64,000 bases of DNA. It comes from Pelodera strongyloides (taxonomy: Eukaryota; Nematoda; Chromadorea; Rhabditida; Rhabditidae). This document shows, piece by piece, positions 10,599 through 21,039 of this stretch. The notes below the pieces were generated by a model, which had not been told where the DNA came from, did no database searches, and was given only the letters and a program-made list of their open reading frames with translations. The stretch is from NCBI GenBank assembly GCA_036852015.1, contig JAANDG010000525.1, positions 40,784 to 104,783 of the forward strand, given 5' to 3'. How positions within the stretch are numbered: position 1 is the first letter of the stretch; each line of letters opens with the position of its first letter. A program made the translations under genes and the position numbers.

Positions 10599-10965
10599 AA
10601 ACCCGCAACAGAAAATTTTATTTTATTATTTATTAAATACACCAAGAGGTGTGCATCCGAGGATGAGAGTTAAAAACGAACATACAAACGGAAACAGATG
10701 ACTGATTTGATTAGCAATGAGATTTGACATTCTGCATTTGGAATATTGTTGCAAAGGAATAAAGCCAGCAAAGGAAAGCATTTGGAATATTGAAGCAAAG
10801 GAATAAAGCAAAGCAAAGGAAAAATTGTGAATTGTTCGTGTAAAGCCTAAAATGAGCCATTTATTTGGTGATTACAATTAGTCTAATTGTAGGTAATTGC
10901 TTACCTGAAGAGAACTATGCTTAAGACACAATCTCTACTAAATCTGCAAATTTTTTTTTAGGAAA

Positions 10966-13207
10966 ATGTCAAAACTGATCGTTCTCTGTGTTCTCGTGTG
11001 CTGCGCGGTTGCCCAGTATAACAATATGCAATACCCGCACCAACAAGGACAACAACAATACCCACAACAGCAGGGATACAGTCAGAATCAGAATATGATG
11101 GGGATGAATCAGGTAATCGATAATACCTATAAACTCAATACTATACAATAAAATCTATAATTAAAATTGAGCGTGACTTTAGAAGTAAACGCAGTAAAGT
11201 ACCCAGTTTACATAAGAACATAAGAAGCAAGAGGGAATATTTAGCGAACTTGGATCAAAATCAGTGTCTTGCTGGCAGGCTAAAGGCTAAACTTATCCTA
11301 AGGGCTAAGGTTAGGCTAAAGGGCTAAAGGCTAAAGTTATCCGAAGTGCTTTGGTTTCTATAGTTTATTTCAACATATTTATTTTTCCAGATGAACAACC
11401 AGTGTATGGACCACGAGACCGGGCAGACGTGAGTTGATCATTAATAATAATTTGTATCACTAATTTGTAAAACTACAAACTACAACTTGATATCATAATT
11501 CCTAGCATACTATGCAAATTCCAAGATAATAATACACTGGCAACATAATATTAGGCTGGATTATTAGCTGATAATCCTCATTGTTGTGCATCTTACACAT
11601 CAACCATAGTCTGGGCTAATATCGAGGTATCAACAAATTACTATAACAACTATTTAGTCCAAAAAGTATAAGACAGTAAGAAGAGGAAGGCTTGGAACGA
11701 AGCACATGAACATGATAACCTTTTATCATCATAAACTAACTTTTCCTTTAGCTGTTCCATGTGGCAGCGCGCTGGTTTCTGCACGTCGAACCAATATTCT
11801 GATACTCAAAAGATGGAACATTGTGCTGTGACATGCAACAAATGTCAGATGTACCAACAACAACAACAGCAATTCCAAAGAGACAGTCAAATGATTGGAC
11901 AGAAATACGGTAATACTGGTTGACATTCCCCTGGACTAAAGTCAATATGTATATCATTTCTCATGGCCTGACCCTTTAATCAAATGTGAAATGTGTATTA
12001 ATTTTCATGTAATGTGTAATAAATAACATCATATCTCATACTAAAATGTGAATCAGTTTACTGACAGAACAGGGTAATAGGGGCCGCATCCTTTTATAAA
12101 ATCAGTTTCAAGTTTGAATTTCAAGAACCAAAGCATTTTAATTCACAAAATTTCCCCGGGCAAATACACAAAGGAATCAACAAACAAATGCGGGATTAAA
12201 TTCGCGCCCGAAAACGAAGCAAAATTGGCGCGAGTACGATAAAAGTTTAGGGTGGCGCTGTACAGCTAGAGTATGACAAAATGGACATTCATGTCACTGT
12301 AAAGAGTATGCCAGGTTTGAAGTATACGCACAAAAATTCCAAACGTTGAAGATGTTCTCACTATGTTCTTCATTTGCAGTTTAGCGGAAATCATAGTCCC
12401 ATGTTTCCTCACAAACTAACGGGAAACGCGGGATTCCGTTCTTATTGCGAGCGCTAATCAGGGGCCTTGCCGCTAACACAAGGCCTTGCCTAATGTTTAA
12501 TTGCGGGACGTAATTGGCTAATCTGCCAGGAAACATGCGGCTTTTCTTATTGCGTGGGATTGGGTGCTAGCCGTTTTTTAAGTCCGATGTACTTACTTAT
12601 TAAATTAATAATTGTTGTAAGGTATGGACACCAATGCGCAGTACAGCAATCCCTACGGTAACTATCAGCAACAATATGGGCAGTCTGGACAATATGGGCA
12701 GCAATACGACAGCAGCAGTATGAACTCGCAGAGCTGCATTGACAACAACCCAACCATGTAAGTGATGTGGGAAGAGGGGCACCGTGTTTTAGGGAATACT
12801 AAGGTCTACTTCAAGGGATTAGGTCTACTTAAGTATGTGCTCAGTATTTACTTGCGTAGAGAGTAACAACAAAAACGCTAGTCCACCGTTACCAATTTAC
12901 ACCTCTAGAGCTTAGCTAATGACGTAGACAAAACAAAATTGTCTCCTTGTATTGATTCTTCATCCAACAAGGAATAACAAAATGCACGTGGTGGGATAGT
13001 ATACTGACTATCGATTGATTTTGAGAAAAAAAAAGAGAAGTGGCTAGAGGTTAGTATCATTATTGTGTATAGTAGTAATAAATGTCTATTTACAGGTGCA
13101 ATCAGTGGAGAAACAACAATGGATGTGCGAGCACTCAATACACCTATCAACAGAAACAACAGTTGCCAAGACCTGCGGACTTTGTTAAATTATCTTTTAC
13201 TTTGTAA
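10966..13207 (+). CDS. Secreted ShK-domain protein with Gln-rich linkers; C-terminal end out of frame
   Basis: Coding exons 10966-11112, 11391-11428, 11752-11909, 12622-12757 and 13096-13207 join in phase to 196 aa, behind an untranslated exon ending at 10319. Residues 1-16 (MSKLIVLCVLVCCAVA) are a signal peptide, followed by Gln/Tyr-rich repeats (QQGQQQYPQQQGYSQ). Residues about 54-93 form a full six-cysteine ShK module (CMDHETGQ, CSMWQRAGFC, MEHCAVTCNKC). A second Gln/Tyr linker leads to a second module starting SCIDNNPTMCNQW. Its closing KTCGLC motif is present at about 13164-13188 but in a different frame; the open frame instead runs to TAA at 13205, overlapping the AATAAA at 13207-13212. 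A small indel, biological or from sequencing, is therefore likely. Nematode ShK proteins of this type are secreted; cuticle or mucosal roles are known for some. The exon 5 acceptor (TTGTAAG) is unusual. Introns hold elements at 10469-10598 and 12382-12571. Confidence 0.85.
12382..12571. mobile_element. Dispersed repeat K, copy 1
   Basis: About 190 bp starting TAGCGGAAATCATAGTCCC and ending GCGTGGGATTGGGTGCTAGC, almost identical to 37961-38151. It contains repeated GGGAAACGCGGG and AGGCCTTGCC motifs and is not flanked by TTAA, so it belongs to a different class. It lies in intron 4 of the ShK gene. Confidence 0.8.
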
Positions 13208-13652
13208 ATAAAAGTATAAATTTCAGGCACTTATTATTATGTAGTCTAGGCACTTAGTGTTATGTATTCTGACTGGCAATATAACAACAATCAGTCAGAG
13301 ATAGAGTTTTCACCGCAAACACATGTCATGTTTCAACATGAAAATTAGTGCACGCGCGTGAAAGACAGTTTGTGCGCCGCAACGAAACGGCACGCCAAAA
13401 CCACCGTTCTCTCATACATAGAAACAAATTACATGGATGTACTCTTATTTCGAAGGAAGTTAGTGTAAACTCCCGTAAGAAACTAGCAATAAACACAGGG
13501 CCAAGGGAAATTTTTTTTTCAAACTTTTTCTTTCCTGTTTGATTCATGCGTCTAAAATACTTTGGTTCTTGGTTTTTTTATTCGTTTGTACAGAATGCTA
13601 TATAAGTATTTAAAAACGATAACTAATTAGACAAAACGCCCAACAATTAAAT

Positions 13653-13680
13653 ATGAAAAGCATCGTTCTCTGTGTCTTCC
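13653..13680 (+). pseudogene. Signal-peptide fragment of an ShK-gene paralogue
   Basis: MKSIVLCVF matches the start of the upstream gene (MSKLIVLCVL) at DNA level (ATCGTTCTCTGTGT). A TATA-like CTATATAAG lies about 50 nt upstream. The frame breaks at once (RKWQH, stop) and no further exons follow, so this is a promoter-plus-start remnant of a tandem copy. Confidence 0.45.
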
Positions 13681-13699
13681 GAAAATGGCAGCATTAGTT

Positions 13700-14773
13700 C
13701 ACTTTTGTGAAATAACTTTAAATTACTTTGGTGAACTAACATTTTATCCGTTATTCGACTTTCTTCTCAGTTGTTTATATAAATTCTCTGCATTTTTCCC
13801 CTCCCAGTTAGTCAATGATTAGCAAAGATTGCCATCGCATCAAGCTTAACATACTACATACACAAACATCAGTTTTCAAAAATAAAACATTGGGCAACTA
13901 TAAAAGTTTCTTCTACAAAACAATTCATTTACGTAGTCGCTAACCAACATAGAACACAACATACTACTCCGTTTACCTTCAATAACTAATCCGTTATTTT
14001 TGGGTTTGAAACACATTTTTTTCGAAACTCGGTTACTTGTGTATATCGGCTGAAACGTACTTTCGAACTCATGCGAGTTTTTGGCTTTACGTGCAACTGA
14101 CATGAAATCCGGAAAAATTAGCATAACACTCGCATTCTAATTGGAATTAGAATAAGGGAATTGGCGAAAAATAATCATATTCAAATTTTCGAAGCAGTCT
14201 CGTGCTCACATGTGCTTGGATAAAACATGTTTCCTTCATGCATACTTTCTCTTTGTTTTTATAATTCATTGTCTGTTTTCTTTGGTTAACACTCTTCTCC
14301 TCTCTTTCTGTCTATCAACCTGCCGTTTTAACCCTATTTTTTACTTATAAAAATCTATTTCTGTTTAGCGACGCCTCTTTATGATGGATCTTTAGGATGA
14401 TGTATGTAATAAGTAATTACATGCGGTCCAAGCTTATGAGGGAGCATTTCATACCCATTAATTTTTAGACGTCGCTAAACATAAATAGATACACATTCAT
14501 AGATTTTTACAAGTCTAATTTTTATAAGTCTAACACTATTCTTTTGTCTTTCTGTTTATCAACCTGCCGTTTTAACCATATTTTCTCCCAATATTTTCAA
14601 GTTTTCGATCAATTGCTGAATGAATCTCTTTCAGTTGGGATGCTACCAAGGTATCGGAATGTACAACAAAGAGTGATAGAAGGAAAGAAAGAAGAGTTCT
14701 ATCGACAGAATCACCAGGACCAGGGACATCATCGAACCAACAATTGCAAGATAAGTTTATTTCGCTAACAATT
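13700..14773. repeat. Intergenic with paired direct repeats around a palindrome
   Basis: No supported gene. The segment TATCAACCTGCCGTTTTAAC occurs at about 14313-14332 and, with one change upstream, at 14557-14576. The interval between holds an inverted repeat (AAAAATCTATTTCTGTTTAGCGACG against CGTCGCTAAACATAAATAGAT), which looks like an insertion with an enlarged flanking duplication. A protein-like stretch after TTTCAG at 14634 (RNVQQRVIEGKKEEFYRQ) is open for about 44 codons but has no partner exons. Confidence 0.5.
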
Positions 14774-14952
14774 AAAGCGAAATACCGGCCGGTTTTTGAA
14801 ACGCATCGAGTACTCCCTGCTTTCCGATGCTTCATATGCAAATGATCATAAATTTGAATAAAAAATAGACCGCAATAGACCCCTTTTAGCATAACTGCAT
14901 AAGAATGCTGATATTTGAGGTGCGTTTCAAAAACCGGCTGGTATTTCGCTTT
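14774..14952. mobile_element. TTAA palindromic element, family C copy 3
   Basis: TTAA, AGCGAAATACCGGCCGG, TTTTTGAAACGCATCGAG ... GCGTTTCAAAAACCGGCTGG, TATTTCGCT, TTAA. Confidence 0.92.
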
Positions 14953-15770
14953 AAACTAGATAATTTCATAGTTACGAATAGTTTAAGGGATAATTTTATG
15001 TTTCATAGCACTGCAATTCGTAACGGTAGATATGTTTTCGAGCACCTATTCGATATACTACTTAGTGACAAGTCGTTAGAATTCTTATAATTAGATGAAT
15101 TGTTGGAAACTTGCTTATTGGTAGTCAATTTTTCTGGCGGCTAGGAAGATTTGGATAATAAGTTGAAATGAGGTGATAACTTGTATGCTTTTTTCCATAT
15201 CTAGCTTGTGAGCCAGAAGGTGCCGTGGTTTGGGACTGGGGAATTTATCACATATGTATCATGGCATAATTATATTACTTCTCATATTGCAAACATTAAC
15301 AACCAACAGATGTAGATACCTTATTTTGGACCTAACGCAATTAACATTTTTTTTAGTCATAGCTATTTGATTCGGGTATTTCCCACTGAGTGTTTCTCTG
15401 TGAGATTCAAACCGCCCCGTTTATTGCTAGCCCTGGGTAACTAGGAACCTTTGCGTTATCTTTTTTTTCGCTCTACTAATGATGTTTTTGATGTTTCTGC
15501 TCCTAGTCCTAGTCCCTTGTGCACCAACCCTAATTTTTTCCGAAATAATATTTCTTCAAAAATGGCTTATTTATTTTTGCATCAGCTGTAGGCTTCTACT
15601 CTTACTTCTTTTTCTTTAGTTTCTATCCCGCCCTTAGCAGTATACTTGACGCCTTAAGATAGGGCACCCGGCCCTGCTTACTTTTTTCCAAGTTTCCTAA
15701 GCGTCCAGTACTTCGTTAATCAAAAAGAATAACTGTGTTCTAATTGACGTATTATGATGAGTACCCCAAT
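14953..15770. other. Intergenic, no gene seen
   Basis: No exon-like stretch with matching splice sites and no recognised repeat. Confidence 0.5.
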
Positions 15771-16077
15771 TGATCGGGCCGGCCTAATTCGTGAGTACCG
15801 CAGTGCGCGACTACCGCAGTAGGCGAGTACCCTAGGGCGAGTATCGCAGTGGGCGAGTACCCCAGTGCGAGCACCGCAGTGGGCGAGTACCCCAGTGCGT
15901 ACCGCTGTGGGCGAGTACCCTGGTGCGTGAGTTCCGCAGTGCGCGAGTACCGCAATGTGTGAGTACCGCAGTGCGCGAGTACCGCAATAGGCGAGTACCC
16001 CAGTGCGAGTACCGCAGTGGGCGAGTACCCTAGTGTGTGAGTACCGTAGTGCGCGAGTACCGCAGTGCGTGAGCTGG
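15771..16077. repeat. Minisatellite of GCGAGTACCGCAGTG-type units
   Basis: About twenty imperfect 15-17 bp units alternate between GCGAGTACCGCAGTG and GGCGAGTACCCCAGTG. The array is bracketed by GGGCCGGCCT on both sides (about 15777 and 16077), which gives it defined ends. Open frames read through it are an effect of the repeat, not a gene. Confidence 0.9.
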
Positions 16078-16385
16078 GCCGGCCTTGTACATTATTTTTA
16101 TTTTGAAGCACTTGGCTCTTGGGAAATCTTGTAGGTTGGGATAAAGAAACATGTTAGCAATTACATAAGTCTCTTGGTTATGTAAGTAATATTACGTATA
16201 TACCATGGCCCCTTGTCAGCATGGGATGTTTTTATACGCATTTCCGTCTAGGGTGCCTTTTGATTATGTTATTATGTAATCAATAAACCTTACTATTAAG
16301 TGTTACTAAAATTCATTGCATGAATTTTGGTTTGGAATTTTGGTTTTATCGTACTTCTACGATTCTTTCCTCCTCTCTACCCTCT

Positions 16386-17150
16386 TTAGGTAACTTCGAC
16401 GTATCTCTGGGAAAGGGACAACGAACAATACACGGGCATGCCCGAAAGAGGACCGGTGATGCAGACAGTTGGAGCCTGTCCAGGACCGGGAACAAGGTCT
16501 ACTTACTGAAGCTCGCCTGCTTGATCGGAATCTCTGCCCAACAACTGATACAGCAACTATCATTACAAACTCGATGTTGGAAGGTAAGCTTGCTTATGAT
16601 GATGTGCATCCAGTCAAGTTTGTCTTTTCTTGGTCTTCGCACTCTCGGGCACATCAGCAAACTACTATGATATTTGTTTCCGAGCATTTCCCGCGGAAAA
16701 ACCAGCTAGTTTTTTACTATTTTCCTACTAGGTTTTTAGTCGAAAAAAGCTCGGAAACGCAAAGTTTCTCGGAAAATGCTCGGAAAATCCGCGGGAAATG
16801 CTCGGAAACGGACAAACAGACAGCTCCCGAGGTCGGCCCGAGAACCTCAAAGTTTCCGAGCTTTTTCCGAGAATCTTCTCGGAGAATACTCGGAGAATCC
16901 GCGGAAAATCCTCGGAAACGCAAAGTTTCTCGGAAAATGCTCGGGATTCATTAACGGAGATAAGCTTACGTCATTTAAGTTCGTCATTTAGCAAATCTGT
17001 GCCATGCCTGCTGGCCTGCAAAGAGGGAGGATCATGACCACAACAAGTCGTGTCCAACTACTTATCTTGTCCTGGAAATCTTGCTCGCCGATAACATCAA
17101 CGAGCTTGTCGTCTTCAAGACCGCCTTGGGAGAGCTCGAGCAAATCGGTG
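16386..17150 (+). pseudogene. Coding-like debris, unknown origin
   Basis: Two exon-like pieces with codon-like composition: about 16460-16580 (LEPVQDREQGLLTEARLLDR, then CPTTDTATIITNSMLEG, donor GTAAGC) and about 17055-17148 (TYLVLEILLADNINELVVFK, then TALGELEQIG). The first is interrupted by a stop just upstream, and the two are separated by CTCGGAAA-type simple repeats at 16741-16945. They may be upstream parts of the broken gene at 18107-18903, which runs in the same direction; this is inference. Confidence 0.3.
16741..16945. repeat. CTCGGAAA-based low-complexity repeat
   Basis: Irregular CTCGGAAA and CGCGGGAAA units. The 33-bp string beginning TCGGAAACGCAAAGTTTC occurs at both ends (about 16751 and 16913) and in inverted form between them. 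Confidence 0.75.
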
Positions 17151-17395
17151 GGTTATTGCAAGTGATTATGTGATTATGTCTGAATTTAATTTCGGCTAAA
17201 CTTTGGTTTTTACTTGCCATACAAATTTTCGCTTCTATGCTCATATATATGCTAAATAGAATTTGACCCTAATTCGGCTCAGATTTTCTTGTAAACAGTG
17301 TAACAACCTTCAACTCCTCCTAACTTTTTTTCTATCTTTTTCCGCCATTTCATTATGACATTTAAGCTTTCCGACATTTGAGCTTTAACCTTTAA

Positions 17396-17846
17396 AGGGA
17401 GAGGCCCATGAGAATAAAGTTTTCGTCAATTTATTTGTAAAGAATGTCCGGAATTTCCGAAATACGACTGCGAAAACCGCATTGTTTGAAGCCTAGAACT
17501 CGCAGAGTTATTCCCCGGCAAACAGTTCGGCTAGGTACCGTAGCCAGCAACGTCAAAATTAGTTTTTTACTGTTTATATCCGTTCATTTGCATTCTTTCA
17601 CTAACTACTAATGGACAAACGAATAAAGATCATTCCTACGTCTATAAAGAGGCGTTTCCAATACAAGAATGCCCTAAAAGCGCCAGAATTGATTCTGACT
17701 ACGGTACCTGGCAGAACTCTTTGCCGGGGAATAACTCTGCGAGTTCTAGGCTTGAAACAATGCGGTTTTCACAGTAGTATTTCGGAAATTCCGGACATTC
17801 TTTGCAAATAAATTGAGGAAAACTTTATTCTCATGGGCCTCTCCCT
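17396..17846. mobile_element. TTAA palindromic element, family H
   Basis: TTAA, AGGGAGAGGCCCATGAG, AATAAAGTTTTC ... mirrored to CTCATGGGCCTCTCCCT, TTAA. The arms are long (over 120 bp) and include GCATTGTTTGAAGCCTAGAA and its complement. Confidence 0.92.
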
Positions 17847-18012
17847 TTAACATCTCGAGAAAGAATCGCGTTCTAGTCAGAATGAGGCCTTTAAAGCGAA
17901 ACTCAGCATGATAAGTAAAAAACCTCTGATGTCTTCTCATCTGATGTAAAGGAAATGAATAGGAGTAAATGGATGCATGTATAAGTGTAAATGACTGAGT
18001 ATCGACATACCA

Positions 18013-18058
<46 letters not shown>
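18013..18058. repeat. (CT)n microsatellite
   Basis: Over 40 bases of almost uninterrupted CT. It is placed in what may be the intron ahead of the exon at 18107, where it could act as a polypyrimidine tract, though the acceptor is about 50 nt away. Confidence 0.9.
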
Positions 18059-18061
<3 letters not shown>

Positions 18062-18106
18062 GCTTCTAAATCTAAAACTAACCTTACATTTAAATATACC
18101 ATACAG

Positions 18107-18903
18107 GGTATCGGTATCATTCTCTGGACTCCAGGATGGAAGACCAAGACGCTGGCTCGTCAAGGAGCAGAGGTCTCAACTGCAAGCCTCTCCAGCTTCT
18201 GCCGTTACTTCAATGAGGTACAAAACATCTACCCGCCTATCGTCGAGTCGACTTATGTCCCTCTCGTCAAAGGGTCAGGCCCATTTCAAGTAACACCTAT
18301 ATTATATAACTCTATCTAATCTGACTCTCCGTATGAAATATCGTAGCATGCAATTTTTTTTCCAAAGCTCATGCGCACAATTTTTGCTCTATTGCGTGGC
18401 AATTGCATATTGGCAATTCAAAAATTCAACCCGCGAATACTAAAATTGAATTACTATATTTGAAACGGAGAATCCGATGGAGTTATCAAAAATAGGGGTT
18501 ACCTGAAATGGGCCTGACCTTTAATGCTTCTACTGTAGTTGGCAAGGATTGGCCCATTCCTCACTTCACAATTTCAGATGCCTCGACGCACTTGAAAATT
18601 AAGTACAAGGTTGTCTCTTTTTTCTGCATTTTCTGTCTCTTATCTCTGTTTCTAATAAGTTTTGATACAGTTTAAAAGTCCAGACGACTGCACCAATCTT
18701 TTTGTCTGGACTGTTTGAATTCTAGAGAATGACTTCATTGTTTAATTCTTAAATTTTCTGTTTCAGCTCAGAACTTCTGCAACTTCGCATGAAGTTGAAA
18801 CTTTGAAGCATCATTGGTACGGTACATGGCCACGAGCCGCCTAAAGACATCGATCAATTTGTCGTCTGTAACTCGTCCTGACTCGTCTCTGGACGAAGAG
18901 GTA
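18107..18903 (+). pseudogene. Broken gene with weak protein-tyrosine-phosphatase resemblance, split by a TTAA element
   Basis: After acceptor ATACAG at 18106 the frame reads GIGIILWTPGWKTKTLARQG ... FCRYFNEVQNIYPPIVESTY and is cut by the family A element at 18269-18522. On the far side the same frame resumes (TVVGKDWPIPHFTISDASTH, LKIKYK) to a donor-like GTTGTC near 18611. Exon 2 after TTTCAG at 18766 reads LRTSATSHEVETLKHHWYGT, then WP, where the frame breaks; HEPPKDIDQFV continues in the +1 frame. HHWYGTWP followed by an acidic loop recalls the HY-W--WPD motif of nematode tyrosine phosphatases, and ESLPSPIVAG near 19048 could be a damaged P-loop lead-in lacking its catalytic Cys. The resemblance is weak. 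The transposon insertion plus frameshift argue for a pseudogene. Confidence 0.45.
18269..18522. mobile_element. TTAA palindromic element, family A copy 3, inside a former exon
   Basis: AAAGGGTCAGGCCCATTTCA ... TGAAATGGGCCTGACCTTT. The arms are shorter and more decayed than in 390-803. Flanking coding frames match across the element, so it landed in an exon. Confidence 0.85.
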
Positions 18904-20420
18904 AAAAGGTGAGCGTTTATCCTTGTTCCCTCTTTGTGCTTCTCTTCCGGTCTCTTAAGTTCCCCTCTCTCTCACTTCAATTGTAATACAATTCATCCAC
19001 CCTTCTAAAAAAGAATTCCTGCCTAGCGAAGAGCTAACTATTGAGGCGTCGAGTCGCTCCCTAGTCCGATCGTGGCTGGCTAAAGATGAGATCCCGTACT
19101 GTCTCTTGTCGGACGCTAACTACTGACTCAGATACCGTACTGACTGAAGACTGCTTCATTTATGCTACGACGATCTTGGAGCCATCTCAGGTAACTTAGT
19201 ATTTTTCTTTATTCCGATGGTGAACTCTGGCTAGTCTGGCCTGCTCCTGAAACGTGATTCTCAAACCCATTATGTCTTCAACTAGCACAAGGATCTCACC
19301 AAGCATTAGTTTCTTCCGATTCTGTTGATATAACGCGGAACACCTTGGGCCCAAACCTTATGAAGATTTTAGTAAAAACAACTTATTCAGTTCTGATCGT
19401 CTGACTTGCTACTCACACATGAGAGTAGAGAGACGCTAAGACGCCACATGTAAAACGTGGGACGGTGCAGCAATCATTGTGTAAATGTAGTGTATTTAGT
19501 GTGCTCTTTAGTGCCCTGTCACTTTATCATGAGTATGAATAATACTAGGCTACTTGACAACGAAGTCTTTTACTATTTCTAAACACGAGTTTCATATTCG
19601 CTGTGCACAGTAGTTTTATTGCTAAGCCATTCGCAGTTTAGTACCCCGGTAAAATTCAATTATGACATTTTACGGGAAAAACGTCGGTAACTTAATCGGT
19701 CTTGATTTCCCTCCTGAAAGAGTATCGGTGCCTACATGAATATTCCCTTTAGTAGGTACGCGACTTGGAGACAGCGCCCTTTGTCATCTCTTACCAACAA
19801 AGACAAATGCACAATCGTTGAGGGAGACACACGGCATGTGAAGTTTAGGAAATAGGAGGTGAGACTTGTGTTGGAAGGTTCTTTAGGTTCTCTTTTTTTT
19901 ACTCGTTTATATTACCTATGTATAATCAACAACTTATACATATGTTAAATGTAAATTTCATCCCGAATACTTGCACTATTACAATAAAAAACATTATTAC
20001 CTATGCTATGAGATACGCGTCAACAGCGTGCATAGGTAATAAAAACAGTAAGACCTATGATGATATGTTAGGTGCGCTGCGTATTCGTGATTGTTAGTGA
20101 CGAGCCACTTGAGTTTCTCGAAGTGTTTATGTGTCGCCTCTGGCCCCTCCTCAAATAATAAAGATTTACGGAGGATGGGCATGTTGTGTGTATTATTGTG
20201 TTGATTCGGATAGTGGCGTTTGTGCTTCCAACATTTTCGGAAGCGAGCCTAAAGAATTGTACTTTCCGACTCGCGCTTGGCTTACTTAGTCAAGTACGTG
20301 TGGCTCCACAGTTTTCTTCCTTGACCCCTCCTCAAAAAATACAGAGAATGAGGGGCTGTCTCATAGGTGCTGCGTACCTCTTGATTATGATGTTGTATTT
20401 CCTACCTCTCGACAGCAAAC
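18904..20420. other. Intergenic, no intact gene
   Basis: Possible last debris of the broken gene up to about 19190. The rest has no exon structure. ATTACCTATG occurs near 19910 and 19998, with an inverted copy at 20030-20040. A decayed duplication links 20085-20155 (AGCCACTTGAGT ... CCCCTCCTCAAA) with 20285-20340. Confidence 0.45.
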
Positions 20421-20421
20421 T

Positions 20422-21010
20422 ATGTTATTGTTTGGCCTGAAAATTCCACAGTGTTTTTGTGCACAAAGCACTGTTTTTGGCCAGGAAATTCTTGCCACAG
20501 TGTTTTTGTGCGCAAAACACTGTTATTTGGACAGGAAATTCTTGCCGCAGTGTCTTTGTGAACAAAACACTGTTATTTGGCCTGAAAATTCTTGCCACAG
20601 TTTTTTGGCATGTTTGTTCTTGCCACAGTGTTTTTTTTTTTTCTTTGGCAGTGTTTTTTGTGCAAAGTTACACAAAACAAGGCTGTTATTTGGCCTGAAA
20701 ATTCTTGCCACAGCGTTTTTTTTTTTTTGTGCACAAAACACTGTTATTTGGCCTGAAAATTCTTGCCACAGTTTTTTGACAGTGTTTTTTGTGCACAAAA
20801 CACTGTTTTTGGCAAGGAAAATTCTTGCCACAGTTTTTTGGCAGTGTTTTTGTGCACAAAACCTTTGTTATTTGAATGAAAAATCTTTTTTGAGTGGTTT
20901 TGTGCGCAAAGCACTGTTTTTTGGCCAGGAAATTCTTGCCACAGTGTTTTTGTGCACAAAAAACTGTTATTTGGCCTGAAAATTCTTGCCACAAGCTCGC
21001 ACAAAACACT
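20422..21010. repeat. Satellite, 50-bp unit
   Basis: About ten units of 50 bp or truncated forms: TGTTATTTGGCCTGAAAATT, CTTGCCACAG, TGTTTTTGTGCACAAAACAC. The core CTTGCCACAG...GTTTTTGTGCACAAAA is shared with the 71-bp satellite that follows, so the two families have a common ancestor. Poly-T slippage occurs at 20630 and 20715. Confidence 0.9.
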
Positions 21011-21039
21011 GGATTTTGTGCAATTTTGCGATGCGCAAG

